From the NCBI RefSeq assembly GCF_017873625.1, contig NZ_JAGGKL010000011.1, positions 18,122 through 82,121 on the forward strand: a DNA stretch of 64,000 nucleotides, in the 5' to 3' direction. Below the pieces are notes generated by a model that was not told where the DNA came from, made no database searches, and worked only from the letters and a program-made list of their open reading frames with translations. The position numbers were made by a program, and so were the translations under genes. This DNA is from Methanobacterium petrolearium (GTDB taxonomy: Archaea > Methanobacteriota > Methanobacteria > Methanobacteriales > Methanobacteriaceae). Positions 42,306 to 51,051 of the stretch are shown here, in pieces (position 1 is the first letter of the stretch; every line of letters starts with the position of its first letter).

Positions 42306-42323
42306 CCTTTAAAGTACAATATA

Positions 42324-43082
42324 ATGTCTATGGAAGAATATAAGATAAATCGTCTGGAGGAGATGGAAAACTTCGTGATGACCAATTCCTATGATAACCT
42401 TCTGGAAACATTCCAAAAACTCCCTACAAATAAGGGGCGCATTGTTCATGTTATAGGAGCCCCTGGAACCGGTAAATCTACCAATATCTATCATGCAGTT
42501 GACCAGTTGGATTTAAATATTTATGATGCGAAATTAAAATTACCTTCTCCTGATTTAAGTCCAAAAAATGTTTTTGATTTAATGTTGGAATCTATAATGG
42601 AAGATCTTGGGATTAACTCATCCAATCAGATATTAAGATATCTTGAAAACTTTGATGCAGTCCTATTTGCCGATCAATTCCATGACCCTCACTTAATATA
42701 TGGAGATACAGTTGGTTTCAGCCAGTGGACGGATTTTATGGGAGTTAGCTCCTTCACTTTTTATTGGATGTGTGTAAAAGAATATCATGAACATAGAAAT
42801 GACTTTAAGGATATAAACATGATTCTACAGACCGCATGGAGGGTTCATTTAGGTGGTGAAAAAAGGGATCTTTTCACAGATCTGGGTCCCTTATCATCCC
42901 TGGCAGTGGCATTGTTAAGATTGCCTTTTGAAGTGGTGAAAATATCTTATTCTGAAACAGAAACCATAAACATAGTTAAGAGCCATTTAGGTGATGTAAA
43001 TAATAATGATATAAAACATTACATGAAAAAATATGGTAATAAACCTCGTTTCATATGCAATGCTATCAAAACAGATTTATAA
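42324..43082 (+). CDS. P-loop ATPase of unknown function
   Basis: 252 residues starting MSMEEYKINRLEEME. The Walker A loop GAPGTGKST is at about 46-54. A likely Walker B is FDAVLFADQFHD (about 111-122) with Asp at its hydrophobic end. C-terminal HYMKKYGNKPRFICNAIK resembles a sensor-2 region. I do not recognise the family; methanogen-restricted ATPases of this size are common. The frame runs upstream to a TTG at 42282, but a TATA-like box occupies that stretch, so ATG 42324 is chosen. It precedes the UbiA gene with 120 bp between, same direction. Confidence 0.65.
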   Translation: MSMEEYKINRLEEMENFVMTNSYDNLLETFQKLPTNKGRIVHVIGAPGTGKSTNIYHAVDQLDLNIYDAKLKLPSPDLSPKNVFDLMLESIMEDLGINSSNQILRYLENFDAVLFADQFHDPHLIYGDTVGFSQWTDFMGVSSFTFYWMCVKEYHEHRNDFKDINMILQTAWRVHLGGEKRDLFTDLGPLSSLAVALLRLPFEVVKISYSETETINIVKSHLGDVNNNDIKHYMKKYGNKPRFICNAIKTDL

Positions 43083-43202
43083 ACTAATTAAGCTTTAAAA
43101 TAACGAATTAATAGATGATGATGTTAGTAAGATATTGATTTTGGAGAAAAAGATAAGTTAATTTATATTGTAAACCTTTTCAAAGAGTAAATTGGAGTAA
43201 AC

Positions 43203-44000
43203 ATGATAACAACATTGATCAAGTCCACCCGTCTTAGTTGGGCTTCAAAAAATGCCAACATGTATCTCCTGGCACTTACATATGCTTACTTTTCTGCAAC
43301 ACCAATTAACAATCCATTAGAAATAATTGTTGGCCTTATTCTGGTTACTGTTTTGTGGGGAGCCCTGTACACATTAAATGATTTAACTGACCTGGATGTG
43401 GATCGCAGGGATCACTTAAAACAGGATCGTGCATTCATTCAAAACAACGTTGATCAAAAGTTCATTCTCACTTTTTTTGCTATTATGATATCAATTGTTT
43501 TTATAATATCATTTACAACATTCCCTGAAGCATTTACAGTGATACTGTCCTTGATGTTTATAAATCAATTAATCTATACTCTTCCACCCATACGGCTGAA
43601 AGAAACCAAATTTGCCCCATTTTTTAGCACAGCAACCAATTCTGTCCTGCGTCTGGCATCCTGTGCAGTGCTTCTTGGGGATGTGTTTCTGGTTCCATTA
43701 AGCGTGTATTTATTTATGTACCTGGCTGGAATGGGTACTTACCTCATGTATAAATCAAAACCTACCTATGCCAGTTTGGTAGGGGTCATGGCAGGTGTGG
43801 TCCTTTTATACGCACTTTTAACTGGTGATATGAATATTATACAGTTTGCGGTGGCAATTTTACCATCACTTCTGGCAGCAATCCCATTATACCTTTCTCT
43901 GTTCATGAAGAAAGATGACATGTTCCATCTGGCCGATGTTTTATATCACCAGGTGGCAATGGTTTTTTTCATCATCTGCATACTGATAATTATTTTTTAA
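43203..44000 (+). CDS. UbiA-family prenyltransferase
   Basis: 265 residues, about eight predicted membrane helices. The first Asp-rich motif is NDLTDLDVDRRD (about 60-71); the second is reduced to YLMYKSKPTYAS in the cytoplasmic loop (about 179-190), without the usual DxxxD. This raises doubt about classic Mg-diphosphate chemistry. UbiA enzymes move isoprenyl groups to aromatic or lipid acceptors (in archaea, DGGGP synthase). The gene precedes the convergent geranylgeranyl reductase, which acts in the same lipid pathway. SD TTGGAG precedes the ATG. Confidence 0.85.
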   Translation: MITTLIKSTRLSWASKNANMYLLALTYAYFSATPINNPLEIIVGLILVTVLWGALYTLNDLTDLDVDRRDHLKQDRAFIQNNVDQKFILTFFAIMISIVFIISFTTFPEAFTVILSLMFINQLIYTLPPIRLKETKFAPFFSTATNSVLRLASCAVLLGDVFLVPLSVYLFMYLAGMGTYLMYKSKPTYASLVGVMAGVVLLYALLTGDMNIIQFAVAILPSLLAAIPLYLSLFMKKDDMFHLADVLYHQVAMVFFIICILIIIF

Positions 44001-44195
44001 TCAGATTGTTTATTAGATTGATTCATGTTTAAAAGAGATTTAACAAAATAAAAATCGTCTATAACTAAATTAACTTAATTATATTTTGTAATGGGCAAAA
44101 TCAGTTGAGAAAATTATATGGTAAGGAAATAATGTAAATTTAGAAAGGTAAGATAAAAAAGTGGTAAGATAAAAAAATTAAGAAAGTTTCGTTTC

Positions 44196-45377
44196 TTAGA
44201 ACAGTTTACCCAATTTTAGTAGGGCTTTCGGTGAGATCTTAACCAGTTTTTTAACCATTTCTGCAGTGTTAATGGTTTCAAAGTCACTATCCCTGAACAC
44301 CTCTGCTATCTGGTCTAATTCCTCATCGGAAAGACTTAAAAGGTAATCCTTGGCCTTTAAGTACTTTTTGAATGATTCACCAAGTTCTTCGTCGCAGAGA
44401 TCCTCATATATTTTGAGACTCTTCTTGGAGTAATCTCCATTAGCCGCGGCTTCGGTTGCTACTTGGCCTGCCAGGCGACCTCCCAGCATACCACTGATGA
44501 TACCTCCCCCTGTGAGAGGGTTTACCATCCCTGCAGCATCTCCAGTTACCAGGACGTTATCAGTAACCTTTTTCTTGAGCAAACCACCTACTGGGTCTCC
44601 GCCAACATTTAATTCAACTGGTTGTGCGTTTTTAGTGGCAGGATTACTTTCCACGAACTCCAGAAGGTGTTGGTAAGCAGTTTTATCAGTGAGGGTAGTT
44701 AACACGCCCAGACCCACATTGGCGATGTCATCTCCTTTAGGGAATATCCATGCATAACCCCCTGGAGACATACTACCAAAATGAAATTCTATACAGTTTG
44801 GTTCTTCCATCTGGACTCCTGCCATTTCAAACTGGGCACAAGATTCCATATCCTTAGGTTTAAGAGAAGTTCTGAGTCCAGCCCATCTACCAACCCTGGA
44901 TTCAGGACCATCAGCAGCAATAACAATTTTAGCTTTGATCTCTAATTCATGGCCCATACTCTCAGCAGTAACCACTACCTGGTCATCTTCCCTCTGCATA
45001 CCAGTTGCCAGAGTTTTAACCATAATTTGGGCACCAGCACGACCGGCATCCATAGCCATATGCTTGTCAAAAACCTTACGCTCCAAGATGTAACCTGCTT
45101 CAGGAAGTTTTACCTTATCCTTAGTTAGGTTTACTGCAGTTCCATTGGGGGAAACCATTCTAACTCCACTGGCTTCTCTGGTCACCCATCGTGTGGATGG
45201 TTCGATCCCTAACTTATTAAGACCTTCCTTGGACACACCTTCAGCACACCGTTTAGGGGAACCAATCTCTGATTTTTTATCCATTAAAATCACACTGGCA
45301 CCACCCATTGCAGCATGTTTAGCAGCAGTTGAACCAGCAGGACCGGCACCTATAACCAAAATATCAGTTTCAATCAT
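44196..45377 (-). CDS. Geranylgeranyl reductase family protein (archaeal lipid saturase)
   Basis: 393 residues. N-terminal FAD-binding ILVIGAGPAGSTAAKHA (6-22), KRCAEGVS with the family's conserved cysteine (about 42-49), AADGPESRVGRW (about 152), GGYAWIFPKGDDIANVGLG and TGDAAGMVNPLTGGGI (about 272-287) identify the digeranylgeranylglycerophospholipid reductase type. It saturates the isoprenoid double bonds of membrane lipids using reduced FAD. Its ATG overlaps the end of a two-cluster ferredoxin gene (TAAATG arrangement), so the ferredoxin is very likely its electron donor. The SD AAGGGATGAT lies inside the ferredoxin gene. Confidence 0.94.
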   Translation of the reverse strand: MIETDILVIGAGPAGSTAAKHAAMGGASVILMDKKSEIGSPKRCAEGVSKEGLNKLGIEPSTRWVTREASGVRMVSPNGTAVNLTKDKVKLPEAGYILERKVFDKHMAMDAGRAGAQIMVKTLATGMQREDDQVVVTAESMGHELEIKAKIVIAADGPESRVGRWAGLRTSLKPKDMESCAQFEMAGVQMEEPNCIEFHFGSMSPGGYAWIFPKGDDIANVGLGVLTTLTDKTAYQHLLEFVESNPATKNAQPVELNVGGDPVGGLLKKKVTDNVLVTGDAAGMVNPLTGGGIISGMLGGRLAGQVATEAAANGDYSKKSLKIYEDLCDEELGESFKKYLKAKDYLLSLSDEELDQIAEVFRDSDFETINTAEMVKKLVKISPKALLKLGKLF

Positions 45378-45548
45378 TTAATCATCCCTTTTTTCCAGTG
45401 CATTAACAGGACATACCTGGATGCAAATTTCACATTCTTTACAGTCTTTTTCGTTGAAATTTAAGCCAATTTCACGCACTTCGATGAGGTTACGAGGACA
45501 AACACCTGCACATTCCCCACAGTACATACACCATTCTTTAACTATCAT
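45378..45548 (-). CDS. Two-cluster [4Fe-4S] ferredoxin
   Basis: Short gene translated by hand: 56 residues beginning MIVKEWCMYCGEC. Two CxxCxxCxxxCP motifs: Cys7, Cys10, Cys13, Cys17 and Cys36, Cys39, Cys42, Cys46. This is a classic small 2[4Fe-4S] ferredoxin. Its TAA is immediately followed by the ATG of the geranylgeranyl reductase. Pairing of this reductase with a ferredoxin is known in methanogens; the ferredoxin would pass electrons to the FAD of the reductase. Start ATG 45548 has no strong SD. Confidence 0.93.
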   Translation of the reverse strand: MIVKEWCMYCGECAGVCPRNLIEVREIGLNFNEKDCKECEICIQVCPVNALEKRDD

Positions 45549-45828
45549 AGTATCAGTCCATTACTTGATTATATTTAAAAAAAATTAATCATTTTATTTC
45601 CCATGAAATCAGTATATAAATAAATATTTATCAACATTTCACTTTCTTACATATTAGTTTTACTTTTATAAAAAAGCTTTTAGTATTTAATTCTAATCAG
45701 CTGCACGCATATCTTACACTAAGAGTTACTGTTAAAATAGTTAATATATTAAAAATTTTTTGGGATAAATTGTTGGTTAAATAAGTGGGGGAATAAAAAG
45801 GGAGATACATTGAAAAACTGGTTTTAAA

Positions 45829-46134
45829 TTAAACAGTTGAATTATCATCATTTGTATAGTTATTTGCATTCCCGGTTTGGTAGGTCGTACTCTGATTATC
45901 GTACATCCCAGTTGAGGTTGTTTGCAAATTACTGCGGGGTGAATTGGTTTTAAGAGTTGCCTGAGTATCAGAACTGTTCTGAACTTCTGATGTGTTAGTT
46001 GCATTTTGAGTTGTGTTGTTAACTATCTTATTTTCTTCTGATGCTGCAGCAGGACTGTAACACATACCTATCACTGATCCAGAAATCATTCCAACCAGCA
46101 ATATGGTTACAATTATCACATCATTCTTAATCAT
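45829..46134 (-). CDS. Short secreted sequon-rich protein
   Basis: 101 residues from ATG 46134 (SD GAGGGTG); a TTG/ATG seven codons earlier overlaps the SD. A leader/anchor helix (VIIVTILLVGMISGSVIG) is followed by a low-complexity Asn/Thr/Ser/Gln mature region with many N-x-S/T sequons (NNT, NAT, NTS, NSS, NQS, NYT, NST). There are no catalytic residues, and there is a single Cys after the leader. Probably a heavily glycosylated surface protein. Similar proteins are at 47.1 and 29.7 kb. Confidence 0.6.
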   Translation of the reverse strand: MIKNDVIIVTILLVGMISGSVIGMCYSPAAASEENKIVNNTTQNATNTSEVQNSSDTQATLKTNSPRSNLQTTSTGMYDNQSTTYQTGNANNYTNDDNSTV

Positions 46135-46210
46135 CAAACACCCTCTTTTAAACATCTGGTTATTATTATATTTATATCTTCATTCCTCTAACCCCGATTA
46201 TGGCCCCATT

Positions 46211-46540
46211 TCATTGTTTAAATTTTCCGTCTCTGCAAAAATAGCCTGCTGGTTCTCCACTGAATAAATTATTCTCTTTCCAGACCATACATTTCTCACA
46301 TTGACATTCATGAAACGAATTTAAATCCTTTACAGTGCTGTTACTACCCGCACAGTAGATTGCAGGTATTCTTTCTTTTTCAATCATCATCCTGGAGTCA
46401 AGATCGTCCTGTGAGATTTCCTCTATTATTTTCATTTTATCCAAAACACCTCTGGACTTATTCTGCACAGGACAGCAGTCACAGAGACATTTTTCCAAGT
46501 TTTCCAAACAGAACTCCACTTCCATTAGAACACTTCCCAT
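46211..46540 (-). CDS. DUF2769 family Cys-rich protein
   Basis: About 109 residues (ATG 46540; ATG 46525 possible). The cysteine pattern CLCDCCPV (about 18-25), then IPAIYCAG and ECQCEKCMVWKEN...YFC matches DUF2769, a methanogen-enriched metal-binding-looking family. The same type of domain forms the N-terminus of the GltB-like protein at 40.6-42.1 kb. It presumably binds Zn or Fe-S; the role is unknown. It lies in the same-strand group downstream of the radical SAM enzyme. Confidence 0.8.
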   Translation of the reverse strand: MGSVLMEVEFCLENLEKCLCDCCPVQNKSRGVLDKMKIIEEISQDDLDSRMMIEKERIPAIYCAGSNSTVKDLNSFHECQCEKCMVWKENNLFSGEPAGYFCRDGKFKQ

Positions 46541-46650
46541 CTTATCTTATTCTACTTGTTATTTATGATTTTCAATATTTAATAAATCAATGAAGATAAC
46601 TGAGATTTTGATAAAAAAAAATAATCTCGATATTTTGGTGTTATAACATT

Positions 46651-46750
46651 AAGGAAGAGTTGGAATAAATAAGGATGAGTTGGAATAAATAAGGATGAGT
46701 TGGAATAAATAAGGATGAGTTGGAATAAATAAGGATGAGTTGGAATAAAT
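46651..46750. repeat. Five tandem 20-bp repeats
   Basis: AAGGATGAGTTGGAATAAAT repeated five times without gaps (46651, 46671, 46691, 46711, 46731); the first copy has one change (AAGGAAGAGT). It lies in the 323-bp gap between the DUF2769 gene and the four-cysteine small protein. No spacers, so it is not a CRISPR. One unit is about two helical turns. Confidence 0.95.
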
Positions 46751-46863
46751 AAAAAAAAGTTAAAAAGTAAATTCAATCAGCTGATAGAGTTAATCAATTT
46801 AAACAAATTCAATCAACCGATAATGTCAATCAATTTAATATCAAATCAAGTAATTTCAATGAG

Positions 46864-47034
46864 TTACTGGTCTTTTTTTTTATCTTCAGGGGATTTAAAC
46901 ACATAACCACAGTTACTGCAGGTGAGTGATTGTGTTTTGCCAAAAGCGTGATGTTGTGAATCTAATCTTCTTTTTAGGGTTTTATCCTTGGAACCACACT
47001 CAGGACATTTTTCATTTAATTTTCCAAGATTCAT
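46864..47034 (-). CDS. 56-residue four-Cys protein, candidate substrate of the adjacent radical SAM enzyme
   Basis: From ATG 47034 with the strong SD AGGAGG: 56 residues with CPECG (about 10-14) and CSNCG (about 39-43) separated by a basic, His/Gln/Phe-bearing segment, and a charged KKKDQ tail. A small zinc ribbon explains the cysteines. However, short Cys-rich peptides of this kind are known in Methanobacteria as proposed targets of TIGR04083-type radical SAM/SPASM proteins (TIGR04165, from memory), and one is encoded just upstream on the same strand. The earlier in-frame start would run through the SD and is rejected. Confidence 0.75.
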   Translation of the reverse strand: MNLGKLNEKCPECGSKDKTLKRRLDSQHHAFGKTQSLTCSNCGYVFKSPEDKKKDQ

Positions 47035-47121
47035 GATTTTGCCTCCTAAAAATCTGTAGATGTATTTTTTTTTATCAGTTGGTTTAGCAGTTAAAAACAC
47101 AGTTAGAAAATACTCATAATT

Positions 47122-47394
47122 TTATTCTGTAGAGTTTACAGTAATATTTGAACTGGTTGTATTGGTACTGTTTTTTGGAGTATGAGATTGCTGATCTGAT
47201 GATGTTGAGGACTGATCCTGCTGGTCATCCTGGTCAAACTGTGTTTGGTTAATTAAATTAGGATACTTTATAAACGAATAATTATCAGAATTATTGGTGG
47301 AATTTCCCTGATTATCGAGATCAGCGAAGTAACCCAGAGCTGCTATGCCTACTATCAATAGAACCCCCATTATCACGGGTGTATTTTTTTTCAT
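47122..47394 (-). CDS. Short membrane-anchored sequon-rich protein
   Basis: 90 residues. Lys-Lys start and hydrophobic helix VIMGVLLIVGIAALGYFA (about 7-24), then an acidic, Asn/Gln/Ser/Thr-rich exterior with sequons NST, NNS, NYS, NQT, NTT and NIT. It is not recognised as any family. It is located between the radical SAM gene (103 bp downstream of its stop) and the four-Cys protein, all on the minus strand, so it may be part of the same transcript. Confidence 0.65.
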   Translation of the reverse strand: MKKNTPVIMGVLLIVGIAALGYFADLDNQGNSTNNSDNYSFIKYPNLINQTQFDQDDQQDQSSTSSDQQSHTPKNSTNTTSSNITVNSTE

Positions 47395-47496
47395 TCAATC
47401 AATCTCTCTACGATTTCCATTTTATTTTTTTGGTTAATTTTCTTGATTAAACTCTTTTTTCTCAAAGTAAAAATTTTGTCTCTAGAATGAATTGTA

Positions 47497-48651
47497 TTAT
47501 AGTGGTTTAAGCATTATGGACATTATTCCCTTTTTGCCTTTTCCATCCATAACAGATGGATCTGGTGCCATACCCATGCTGGGGCCTAACATTTCTTTGG
47601 CGGCCATTTTGGTGATCTCTTTGAAGATCATCTTATAAGCTGTGCAATGAGGGTCTACCCCGTTTATCTCGGCTTTACCAGTTTTTTCATTGATTTTAAG
47701 GGCATTATATGGGCACCCGCCTCTGCAAAATTTGATGTAGGTGCATCGTTTACATTCTGAATCAACATAATCCTTGAATTCATGGAGAAGCTTCCATGCA
47801 TCAGATTGTGCGAGTTCATCCATACTGGGATGATCAACCACATTACCCATAACGTATTCAGGCATACCAACAAAACGGTAGCAGGGATATATGCTCCCAT
47901 CAGGACCCACTGCAAAGGTGTCTCCCATACAATCTACAAAGGTGCAGACTACGCCTCTGCGGGTGAAAACACATTTTGCCAAGTGGTCAATATTTTTAAC
48001 TTCGATTTGGTCCATGTTTTCCAGATACTGATCCAGTAAGTATAGCAGTAGTTCCCCATAGTCTTCAGGGGACAGGGCCCATTTTTCAGGGTTATCATCC
48101 CGTAATGATGGTAGGGCAGGGTGTAACTTAAGGTTCAAACCATTTTCCAGGAAAAAATTAAAGATATCTTCTTTGTACTGAATGGAATATGATGTAAAGG
48201 TGGATATGAAGCTGACCTGCAGATCATGGGCCTTTGCAATTTCATACCCTTGCATGGTCTTCTGATAATATCCTGATCCCCTCTGCAGATCGTTAAGTTC
48301 TTCTGGACCATCCAGACTGGAACCAATTGGTATCTCATATTCTTTGAATAACTCAGCCAATTCATCGGTCATGTTCCATAAATTGGTTTGAAGGGCAAAA
48401 GCTGGTTTAAGATGGATCAATCCTTCCTTCAGGAGGGGCAGGGCTTCCTTAAAAAAGTCATATCCTGCCAGTAAAGGCTCCCCACCATGGAAGGTGAAGG
48501 TAACAGGTTCCTCACGGAAGTCTTTAAGCCATTCTACTACTTCTTTGATAGTATCAACACTCATCACTGGAGAACTTTCCTCAGAACTCCAGCAATACTT
48601 GCAGTTGGAAGGACATCCCAGGGTTGGAACCAGCATCACATGAAAAGCCAT
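47497..48651 (-). CDS. Radical SAM/SPASM peptide-modifying enzyme (Mhun_1560/TIGR04083-like)
   Basis: 384 residues from ATG 48651 (SD GGTGA). The radical SAM motif is Cys13-x3-Cys17-x2-Cys20 (GCPSNCKYCW), then FHGGEPLLAG (about 61-70) and GSSLDGPEE. The C-terminal SPASM region has the auxiliary-cluster cysteines CTFVDC, GSIYPCYRF (about 255) and CKRCTYIKFCRGGCPYNAL (about 302-320). Enzymes of this architecture modify ribosomal peptides or mature sulfatases (anSME). The lack of any nearby sulfatase, and a small Cys peptide downstream, favour peptide modification. The chemistry is unknown. Confidence 0.9.
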   Translation of the reverse strand: MAFHVMLVPTLGCPSNCKYCWSSEESSPVMSVDTIKEVVEWLKDFREEPVTFTFHGGEPLLAGYDFFKEALPLLKEGLIHLKPAFALQTNLWNMTDELAELFKEYEIPIGSSLDGPEELNDLQRGSGYYQKTMQGYEIAKAHDLQVSFISTFTSYSIQYKEDIFNFFLENGLNLKLHPALPSLRDDNPEKWALSPEDYGELLLYLLDQYLENMDQIEVKNIDHLAKCVFTRRGVVCTFVDCMGDTFAVGPDGSIYPCYRFVGMPEYVMGNVVDHPSMDELAQSDAWKLLHEFKDYVDSECKRCTYIKFCRGGCPYNALKINEKTGKAEINGVDPHCTAYKMIFKEITKMAAKEMLGPSMGMAPDPSVMDGKGKKGIMSIMLKPL

Positions 48652-49063
48652 AATCGATTCACCAAGATTCACTATTTTTTTTACAATGAAAATTTTTCAA
48701 TAAAAAAATTGCTATAATTATTAATCTGTCACTTTAGTTTGCAACTAATAGTGTTTATACAATATAGTAAGATTTATGGTTTTTTATATCTTGTCCCTAT
48801 TCCAATCTTGATAATTAAAATCATTACAAAATAAATACAATTTCCTATTCTGGGATTAAAATCCAATATTCATAATAAATGTTCTTCAGGGATTGTTATT
48901 TCTTATGAAATCACACTTTTTCCAAGTGAAATTAGTTTAAATCAATTTAACATAATTAATAATCTAAGAAATCTTTTTATAGGATAAACATGGATACACT
49001 TACCTCTTATAAATTAAGTTCATTTTACACATATTATTTTAATGTTAAATGAGGTTTGTTTTA
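48652..49063. promoter_or_regulatory. Divergent promoter region of the radical SAM and yhgE genes
   Basis: 412 bp, AT-rich. For yhgE a TATA-like TCTTTTTATAGG is at about 48972-48983. No second clear box is visible for the radical SAM gene. No coding potential seen. Confidence 0.4.
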
Positions 49064-50968
49064 ATGATAAAGGGTGCTAGAGAAATCTTTAAAAACGATA
49101 TTAAGACAGTCATACACAGTCCTGTGGTTTCATTTGTTTTGTTGGCGATTATTATAATACCTTCACTTTATGCGCTGTTAAATATTCAAGCAACATGGGA
49201 TCCCTACACTTTGACTTCTAATATAAAAGTTGCAGTGGTAGATGGAGATTCGGGATACACTTACAATGGAACTCCATATAATATAGGTGACTCACTTGTT
49301 GAAGAATTGAAAAATAATGACAAGTTCAGCTGGCAGTTTGTTGATGAGAAAACTGCACGAGAAGGAGTTAAAAAGGGAGATTATTATGCTGCTTTGATAA
49401 TTCCTGCTAATTTCAGCCAGCAAATTTTTTCAGTTGATACCTCAAATCCTCAATCCGCCCAGATAGAATATTTAGTCAATGACAAACTGAATGCCATCGT
49501 CCCCAGGATGACCAATGTTGGGGCAGATACCATACAGGCACAAATCAATGATGAAATAGTTAAGACCATTGATGGAATCATCTTCGGTAAGCTAAGTGAT
49601 GTTGGAGAACAGATTAAAGAAAACAAGGCACAAATTCTAAAAACAAAATACATGGTTAACCAGTTAAATGGGAAGTTATCAGATATTGATGCAACACTGG
49701 AAAAGGGAAATTCAGTTATGAGCACAGTTGATAACATCTGGCCCACATTCAGTGCAGAGTTACCGGAAATACAGACTGAAGCAAATTATGTGAAGGAAAA
49801 ATATGACACCCTGTACACTTATATTAAAGAAAACCCAACAAAAGCCCTCAACACTGTCCAAAATATGGAAATAGCAACTAACACCATTGTAAAGTCTTTA
49901 AAATATCTTGATGCTATTTTAACCACTCTTTATGATGTAACCGGCGATACAAATTTAAAACCAATTATTGATCAAATTGAACTAGATATTACCAAGGCTA
50001 ATAAAGTATTAGGGATCCTGCAAGAAATTGAAACCGACCTCAAGGCGGGTAATGATCCATCAAGTAAGTTGAATCAACTTAAAAGTTCCATTGACCAGAT
50101 GGACAGTGCCATTAATACTCTGGCCAACAACAGAGAAAACATTAATCAGATCATCAAGGAAGCTTCAGCTAAACTAACTTTAGCTAATTCAAAATGGCCT
50201 GAATTCAGAAATGCAATTTCCACCGCCTCTAACAAACTTAACGGAATCGATGAGGCAGATCTGGACAGGATAATTGCATTTTCGGATGTGGATCAAAGTG
50301 GTGTTAAAAATTATTTTGAAAGCCCGGTAGTGTTGAATAAAAAACACGTTTACCCGGTGGATAATTATGGGTCTGCTCTTTCTCCTTTTTACATTTCCCT
50401 ATCTTTGTGGATTGGTTGTATTATAGCTGTGGCCATGCTCACCATGAGGGTCAAAACCGAGAAAAAATATAGTGCTGAAACAGTTTATCTTGGTAGAATG
50501 GGTTTATTCTTAATTATGAGTATATTTCAAGCTTTGGTGGTTGCAGTTGGGGCAATAATGTTAAAGGTACAGCTTTCTTCTGTACTTTTGTTTGTTGTGA
50601 CCACGGTATACGTAGGTCTATGTTTCATGATCGTAGTTTATTCATTAACATCTGCCTTTGGAAATGCAGGTAAAGCTATGGCGATTATAATACTTGTTTT
50701 CCAGATAACTGCCACTGGAGGAATATTCCCTGTGGAAATCCTACCATCATTCTTCCAGGCAATACATGCCTACTTACCATTGACTTATGCTATTGGTGCA
50801 CTACGTGAAGTGGTTGCTGGTGTTTATTGGAGTAATTTCTGGTATTGTATGGGTTCATTGGCTCTATTTCCCGTACTGGCCTTCGGATTAACTCTGTTAA
50901 TTAAAGAAAAAATGGATAAACCTGCACAATGGGCTGAAAATAAGTTAAAAGAGAGTGGTCTGTTTTAG
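49064..50968 (+). CDS. YhgE/Pip family ABC-2-type membrane protein
   Basis: 634 residues from ATG 49064 (SD TGAGGT; the ATG five codons earlier lies before that SD). N-terminal membrane helix (about 22-42, SFVLLAIIIIPSLYALLN), a large extracellular region (about 45-430) with long coiled-coil-like Asn/Lys/Asp stretches, then about six membrane helices (about 440-620). This is the layout of YhgE/phage-infection-protein homologues, related to ABC-2 exporter permeases. The substrate is unknown and there is no adjacent ATPase. Such proteins are mostly bacterial, so lateral origin is possible. Confidence 0.88.
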   Translation: MIKGAREIFKNDIKTVIHSPVVSFVLLAIIIIPSLYALLNIQATWDPYTLTSNIKVAVVDGDSGYTYNGTPYNIGDSLVEELKNNDKFSWQFVDEKTAREGVKKGDYYAALIIPANFSQQIFSVDTSNPQSAQIEYLVNDKLNAIVPRMTNVGADTIQAQINDEIVKTIDGIIFGKLSDVGEQIKENKAQILKTKYMVNQLNGKLSDIDATLEKGNSVMSTVDNIWPTFSAELPEIQTEANYVKEKYDTLYTYIKENPTKALNTVQNMEIATNTIVKSLKYLDAILTTLYDVTGDTNLKPIIDQIELDITKANKVLGILQEIETDLKAGNDPSSKLNQLKSSIDQMDSAINTLANNRENINQIIKEASAKLTLANSKWPEFRNAISTASNKLNGIDEADLDRIIAFSDVDQSGVKNYFESPVVLNKKHVYPVDNYGSALSPFYISLSLWIGCIIAVAMLTMRVKTEKKYSAETVYLGRMGLFLIMSIFQALVVAVGAIMLKVQLSSVLLFVVTTVYVGLCFMIVVYSLTSAFGNAGKAMAIIILVFQITATGGIFPVEILPSFFQAIHAYLPLTYAIGALREVVAGVYWSNFWYCMGSLALFPVLAFGLTLLIKEKMDKPAQWAENKLKESGLF

Positions 50969-51051
50969 AGAATAGTCTTGATTGTGGAGTTTGCTTTGAT
51001 ATATGTTATGTATGGATTTTTATGCAGGGAATTTCCTAAAATTGGATAAGT

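Noticed and set aside
46651..46750. CRISPR array
   Set aside because: The 20-bp units are directly adjacent without unique spacers, there are only five, and no cas genes occur in the window.
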